From an uncultured bacterium (GTDB taxonomy: Bacteria; Bacillota; Clostridia; Oscillospirales; Ruminococcaceae): a DNA stretch of 34,511 bases. Shown here in pieces: positions 31,062 through 34,511 of the stretch. Positions within the stretch are counted from its first letter, which is position 1, and each line of letters begins with the position of its first letter. Made by a program: the position numbers and the translations under genes. The stretch is taken from the NCBI GenBank assembly GCA_905214345.1, contig CAJMLV010000029.1:1-34511 (forward strand), given 5' to 3'. The notes beneath the pieces are model-generated. The model was not told the DNA's origin. It did not search any database and worked only from the letters and a program-made list of their open reading frames with translations.

Positions 31062-32504
31062 TTACAGATTGAAATACCGCACCGCGTTGTAGTAGCTGAT
31101 GCCTTCCACGATCTTCTTCAGAGAAGCTTCGTTGTTGGGATACTGGCCGTTCTCCACCCAGTTGCCGATGAGGTTGCACATCAGGCGGCGGAACAGCTCG
31201 TGGCGGGTGTAGCTCAGGAAGCTGCGGCTGTCGGTCAGCATGCCGATGAAGTTGCCCAGCAGGCCCAGGCGGGCCAGGGTACGCATCTGCTGGTACATGC
31301 CGTCGTCGGTATCGCAGAACCACCAGGCGCTGCCCAGCTGGATCTTGCCCGGCACTTCGTCGTCCTGGAAGGCGCCCAGAATGGTGCCCAGCATGTCGAA
31401 GTCGGCGGGGTTCAGGCTGTACAGGATGACCTTCGGGCATTCGCCGGTCTCGGTCAAAGCGGACAGCAGGCTGCTGATGGAAGCGCTGCCGTCGGTCACG
31501 GCGATCATGTCGTAACCGGTGTCGGGGCCCAGCTTCTTGAACATGCGCTGGTTCACGTTGCGCAGGCAGCTGTAATGGATCTGCATGACCACATTGTACT
31601 TCTTGTACAGGCGGCCCATGGCGATCAGCAGGTAGGTGATGTACTCATCACATTCCTGCTTGGAAACCGGCTCACCGGCCATGGCCTTCTTGAAGGCGGC
31701 GGTAGCCTTGTCCGCGTCGGTCTCCACAAAGGGCACATAATCCAGGCCGTGGTCGGCGGCGCGGCAGCCCATCTTCACAAAGAACTGCAGGCGCTCGTCC
31801 AGGGCGGAAACCACGCAGTCGGCGCAGGCGAACTTGCGGCCCACGACCTCTTCCAGCTTGTGGATGTACTCCACAAAACCGGCCTTGTGGATGTTCAGGG
31901 CCTTGTCCGGGCGGAAGGAGGGAGCCACGACGACCTTGATGGAAGGATCGTTCTTGATCTTTTCATGCCATTCCAGGCTGTCCACGGGGTCGTCGGTGGT
32001 GCCCACCATGGCCACGTTGCTCTGCTCGATCAGGCCGCGCACGGTCATCTTGGGATCGTTCTGCAGCTTCTCGTTGCACAGGTTCCACACCTCTTCGGCG
32101 GTGTCGCCGTTGAGCACGCCCTCATAGCCGAAGTACTTCTTCAGCTCCAGGTGGCACCAGGTGTACATGGGGTTGCCGATGGCCATTTCCAGGGCTTCGG
32201 CAAACTTCTGGAACCGCTCACGGTCGGGCTTGTCTCCGGTGATGTACTCTTCCGGCACGCCGTTGGAGCGCATGACGCGCCACTTGTAGTGGTCGCCGAA
32301 ATAGTAGTCGGAACCATCGGCCAGGACCTGATGGCCGCCCAGCCACACCTGGGCGATGTTCTCAAAGCGGCGGTCCTCGTAGATCTCCTGCGGGGGAATG
32401 TGGCAGTGATAGTCCACGATGGGCAGCGCTTCGGCATAGTCGTGGTACAGGTGCTGCGCGGTCTTGGTTTCCAGCAGGAAATCCTTGTCCATAAATGCTT
32501 TCAT
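31062..32504 (-). CDS. uxaC: Uronate (glucuronate/galacturonate) isomerase
   Basis: This 480-residue member of the amidohydrolase-like uronate isomerase family converts D-glucuronate to D-fructuronate and D-galacturonate to D-tagaturonate in the cytoplasm. The metal-site motif VDYHCHIPPQEI lies at residues 29-40. Later segments TWCHLELKKYFGYEGVLN, VGTTDDPVDSLEWH, MQIHYSCLRNVN and GMLTDSRSFLSYTRHELFRR are characteristic. ATG 32504 follows AAAGGAG at a 9-base spacing. It is divergent from uxaB, which takes the galacturonate branch, and its other product feeds UxuB at the start of the window. Codon bias is strong, as in uxuB and uxuA. Confidence 0.97.
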   Translation of the reverse strand: MKAFMDKDFLLETKTAQHLYHDYAEALPIVDYHCHIPPQEIYEDRRFENIAQVWLGGHQVLADGSDYYFGDHYKWRVMRSNGVPEEYITGDKPDRERFQKFAEALEMAIGNPMYTWCHLELKKYFGYEGVLNGDTAEEVWNLCNEKLQNDPKMTVRGLIEQSNVAMVGTTDDPVDSLEWHEKIKNDPSIKVVVAPSFRPDKALNIHKAGFVEYIHKLEEVVGRKFACADCVVSALDERLQFFVKMGCRAADHGLDYVPFVETDADKATAAFKKAMAGEPVSKQECDEYITYLLIAMGRLYKKYNVVMQIHYSCLRNVNQRMFKKLGPDTGYDMIAVTDGSASISSLLSALTETGECPKVILYSLNPADFDMLGTILGAFQDDEVPGKIQLGSAWWFCDTDDGMYQQMRTLARLGLLGNFIGMLTDSRSFLSYTRHELFRRLMCNLIGNWVENGQYPNNEASLKKIVEGISYYNAVRYFNL

Positions 32505-32600
32505 AAACCAATACTCCTTTGCTTACCTTGGCTGGCATGCGGCCCGAAAGGAACGGATCGTGCGCCCTTTGGACAGCATAATACAACATAACCTGCTACC

Positions 32601-32629
32601 ATTATACATATGAAAACCGGCCCGAACAA
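32601..32629 (-). promoter_or_regulatory. Promoter of uxaC
   Basis: On the minus strand, consensus TATAAT (32601-32606) has TTGTTC (32624-32629) 17 bases upstream. The leader to the uxaC start is about 90 bases. Confidence 0.7.
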
Positions 32630-32755
32630 GTTGCAAAAATTGCCCAAGACCTGAAATATCTGCCAAAAATTCGGCATCTGCCTTGTGCAAAACGCAGAAA
32701 CGTGAAAAACCAAAATGATATGCGCAAAATATGTGCGCTGCGGAAAGATTGTATC
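32630..32755. promoter_or_regulatory. AT-rich control region between uxaC and uxaB promoters
   Basis: This stretch lies between the two divergent promoters and holds no gene. An inverted repeat GCGCA-N7-TGCGC (32722-32738) ends 17 bases before the uxaB -35 box. Several AAAATT and TGCAAAA runs occur upstream. A shared regulator site is plausible, but no known uronate-regulator consensus (UxuR/ExuR type) or clear catabolite (cre) site was recognised. Confidence 0.35.
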
Positions 32756-32784
32756 TTGACGCGACTGCCCAAAAAAATTAGAAT
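32756..32784 (+). promoter_or_regulatory. Promoter of uxaB
   Basis: TTGACG (32756-32761) and TAGAAT (32779-32784) are 17 bases apart, each one base off consensus. The leader to ATG 32876 is about 85 bases. Confidence 0.8.
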
Positions 32785-32875
32785 AAGGGTGATATTGAGC
32801 TTCTGACGGCTGGTGGCGGTGTGTGCCACGGCAAGGGCAGGGCGCGAATTTTGCGAACGTAAGGAGAGCATTCAC

Positions 32876-34369
32876 ATGGAAACCTTGAACTATCAAGTCC
32901 TGGAAAACTCCGGCTACAAGGGCTACATCCTCAAGGATGCGCCGGAAAAGGTCCTGCAGTTCGGCGAGGGCAACTTCCTGCGTGCCTTCGTCAATTACTG
33001 GTTTGATGTGTCCAACGAGAAGGTGGGCTGGAACGGCAAGTGCTGCCTGGTGCAGCCCATTGCCCCGGGCCTGGCCAAGCTCATCAACGCACAGGAAGGC
33101 CTTTACACCCTGTACCTGCGCGGCCGCCAGAACGGCGAAAAGGTGGACGCCAAGCGGGTGATCTCCAGCGTGTCCCGCTGCCTGAACCCCTATGAAAAGG
33201 AAGGCTACGATGCCATGATGCAGGTGGCCGTTTCCGACGATCTGGAATATATCGTGTCCAACACCACCGAGGCCGGCATCGTCTATGACCCCGCCTGCCA
33301 GCCCAACGACTGCCCGCCGTCCTCCTTCCCCGCCAAGCTCACCGAGGTGCTTCTGGCACGTTACAACGCCAAAAAGCCCGGCATGGTGGTGCTTTCCTGC
33401 GAGCTGATCGACAACAACGGCAAGGAACTGCTCAAGTGCGTGAACCAGTACATTGACCAGTGGGGCCTGGACGAAGGCTTCAAGAAGTGGGTCAATGAGG
33501 ACTGCACCTTCTGCTCCACCCTGGTGGACCGCATCGTGCCCGGCCGCATCCGCGACGCCGCCGAGGTGGCCCGTCTGGAAGAAGAGAACGGCTACCACGA
33601 CGAACTCATCGACGTGGGCGAGATCTTCGGCGTGTGGAACATCGAAGGCCCGGCCTGGCTGGAGGACAAGCTCCCGTTCAAGGCCGCAGGGCTCAACTGC
33701 CCGGTGGTTCCCGACGTTACCCCCTACAAGAAACGCAAGGTTCGCATCCTGAACGGCGCGCACACCGGCTTTGTGCTGGGCGCCTATCTGGCAGGCTTCG
33801 ACATCGTGCGTGACTGCATGCACGACGACGTCATCCGCAACTTCATGAACAAGATGCTGCTGGAAGAGGTCGTGCCCATCCTGCCCCTGGACCAGGAGGA
33901 CTGCAAGCAGTTCGCCGCCGCGGTGGAAGACCGCTTCAACAACCCCTTCGTCAACCATGAGCTGATGAGCATCAGCCTGAACTCCACCTCCAAGTGGCGG
34001 GCCCGCAACATGCCCTCCCTGCTGGAATATGCGGAGAAGAACGGCACCCTGCCCACCTGCCTGAGCATGGGCCTGGCTGCGTATATCGCCTTCTATTCCA
34101 ACGACATCCAGGGCCTGACCGACAAGGGCCTGGTCTGCAAGCGCCCCGCCGGCAACGAGTACACCGTTTCCGACGACCGCTGGGTGCTGGAATTCTACAA
34201 CGCCCACAAGGACGACGACATCCCCACCCTGGTGCATGCCGTCATGACCAACGAGCAGATGTGGGGCCAGGACCTGACCGCCGTGCCCGGCTTTGAGGAA
34301 GTCACCGTCAAGAACCTGACCATGATTCGGGAGCAGGGCGCCAAGGCTGCTTACGCTGCCTGCCTGTAA
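32876..34369 (+). CDS. uxaB: Tagaturonate reductase (altronate oxidoreductase)
   Basis: This 497-residue NAD-dependent enzyme of the mannitol dehydrogenase family interconverts D-tagaturonate and D-altronate. The N-terminal motif VLQFGEGNFLRAFVNYW (about residues 24-40) is the UxaB form of the nucleotide-binding site. VVLSCELIDNNGKEL and RILNGAHTGFVLGAYLAG follow and are characteristic of tagaturonate reductases. Length is close to E. coli UxaB (about 483). ATG 32876 follows AAGGAG (32861-32866); the frame is open upstream but without a better start. It diverges from uxaC, the enzyme that makes its substrate. Altronate dehydratase (uxaA) is not in the window. No strong terminator follows before the repeat at 34375. 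Confidence 0.94.
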   Translation: METLNYQVLENSGYKGYILKDAPEKVLQFGEGNFLRAFVNYWFDVSNEKVGWNGKCCLVQPIAPGLAKLINAQEGLYTLYLRGRQNGEKVDAKRVISSVSRCLNPYEKEGYDAMMQVAVSDDLEYIVSNTTEAGIVYDPACQPNDCPPSSFPAKLTEVLLARYNAKKPGMVVLSCELIDNNGKELLKCVNQYIDQWGLDEGFKKWVNEDCTFCSTLVDRIVPGRIRDAAEVARLEEENGYHDELIDVGEIFGVWNIEGPAWLEDKLPFKAAGLNCPVVPDVTPYKKRKVRILNGAHTGFVLGAYLAGFDIVRDCMHDDVIRNFMNKMLLEEVVPILPLDQEDCKQFAAAVEDRFNNPFVNHELMSISLNSTSKWRARNMPSLLEYAEKNGTLPTCLSMGLAAYIAFYSNDIQGLTDKGLVCKRPAGNEYTVSDDRWVLEFYNAHKDDDIPTLVHAVMTNEQMWGQDLTAVPGFEEVTVKNLTMIREQGAKAAYAACL

Positions 34370-34374
34370 GAGGG

Positions 34375-34511
34375 AAACGGCTTCCAGCCGTTTGATCCTT
34401 CCTTTTCGTGCCCGTCTGTGTATTCGGCTGACGGGAAAACGGCAGTCTGCCGCTTGGTCCTTCCTTTTGTGACCAAAAGGAAGCGAAAAGTCCCGCCGTT
34501 CCGATGCGGCG
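34375..34511. repeat. Left-hand end of a composite repeat (copy R6) running off the window
   Basis: Modules are AAACGGC/GCCGTTT (34375-34393), a broken CTTCCTTTTCG hairpin whose right half is replaced by CCCGTC/GACGGG (34411-34435), CTTCCTTTTG-TGAC-CAAAAGGAAG (34460-34483), and the start of CCGCCG-TTCCGATG-CGGCG, cut by the window end. It begins 5 bases after the uxaB stop codon, so the first hairpin may help end that transcript. Confidence 0.8.

Overview
The window looks like chromosomal DNA of a high-GC gut Firmicute of the Oscillospiraceae/Ruminococcaceae type (Faecalibacterium, Subdoligranulum or Gemmiger relatives). This is inferred from a Clostridia-style type II fatty-acid cluster using FabK as enoyl reductase, separate AccD and AccA subunits, hexuronate catabolism genes, AGGAGG ribosome binding sites, strong sigma-A type promoters, and GC-rich third codon positions. 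The GC-rich third positions also create many long antisense open frames, which are not genes. I saw no rRNA, tRNA, CRISPR array, phage gene or transposase.

Layout. 1-3100: fructuronate reductase (uxuB) and mannonate dehydratase (uxuA). 3101-4840: a small lipoprotein gene between two blocks of hairpin repeats. 4841-6914: a DMT-family permease, then a DUF5662 protein with a YbaK-type deacylase. 7027-10893 (minus strand): a LacI-type regulator, sucrose PTS EIIBC and GH32 sucrose-6-phosphate hydrolase. 11112-14417: DegV, an AraC regulator and an MFS permease. 14445-16507: a Y-family DNA polymerase (minus) and an ECF transporter S-component (plus), divergently transcribed from promoters that share one -35 hexamer. 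16628-21917 (minus): a large Thr/Pro-rich surface protein, then an aryl-sulfotransferase preceded by a TauE/SafE permease. 22228-30431: acpP-accD-accA-fabH-fabK-fabD-fabG-fabF-fabZ and a MarR-family regulator. 31062-34369: divergent uronate isomerase (uxaC, minus) and tagaturonate reductase (uxaB, plus).

How the genes work together. The two ends of the window are parts of one hexuronate pathway: UxaC isomerises glucuronate and galacturonate, UxuB and UxuA take the glucuronate branch to 2-keto-3-deoxygluconate (KDG), and UxaB starts the galacturonate branch. KDG kinase and aldolase and altronate dehydratase are not here. The sucrose genes form a self-contained uptake and cleavage unit with a visible candidate operator. 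The fab cluster encodes a nearly complete elongation cycle plus the carboxyltransferase half of acetyl-CoA carboxylase; accB and accC are not in it. Its promoter has consensus -35 and -10 boxes and several dyads that could be sites for the MarR protein encoded at the cluster's end.

The most unusual feature is a family of modular intergenic hairpin repeats (1-120, 3158-3660, 4554-4805, 12040-12115, 30529-30985, 34375-34511). Two full copies are giant imperfect palindromes. Their successive hairpins keep their loop sequences while their stems change by compensatory pairs, which suggests selection for structure. They lie between transcription units, and one forms the sequence just upstream of a gene.
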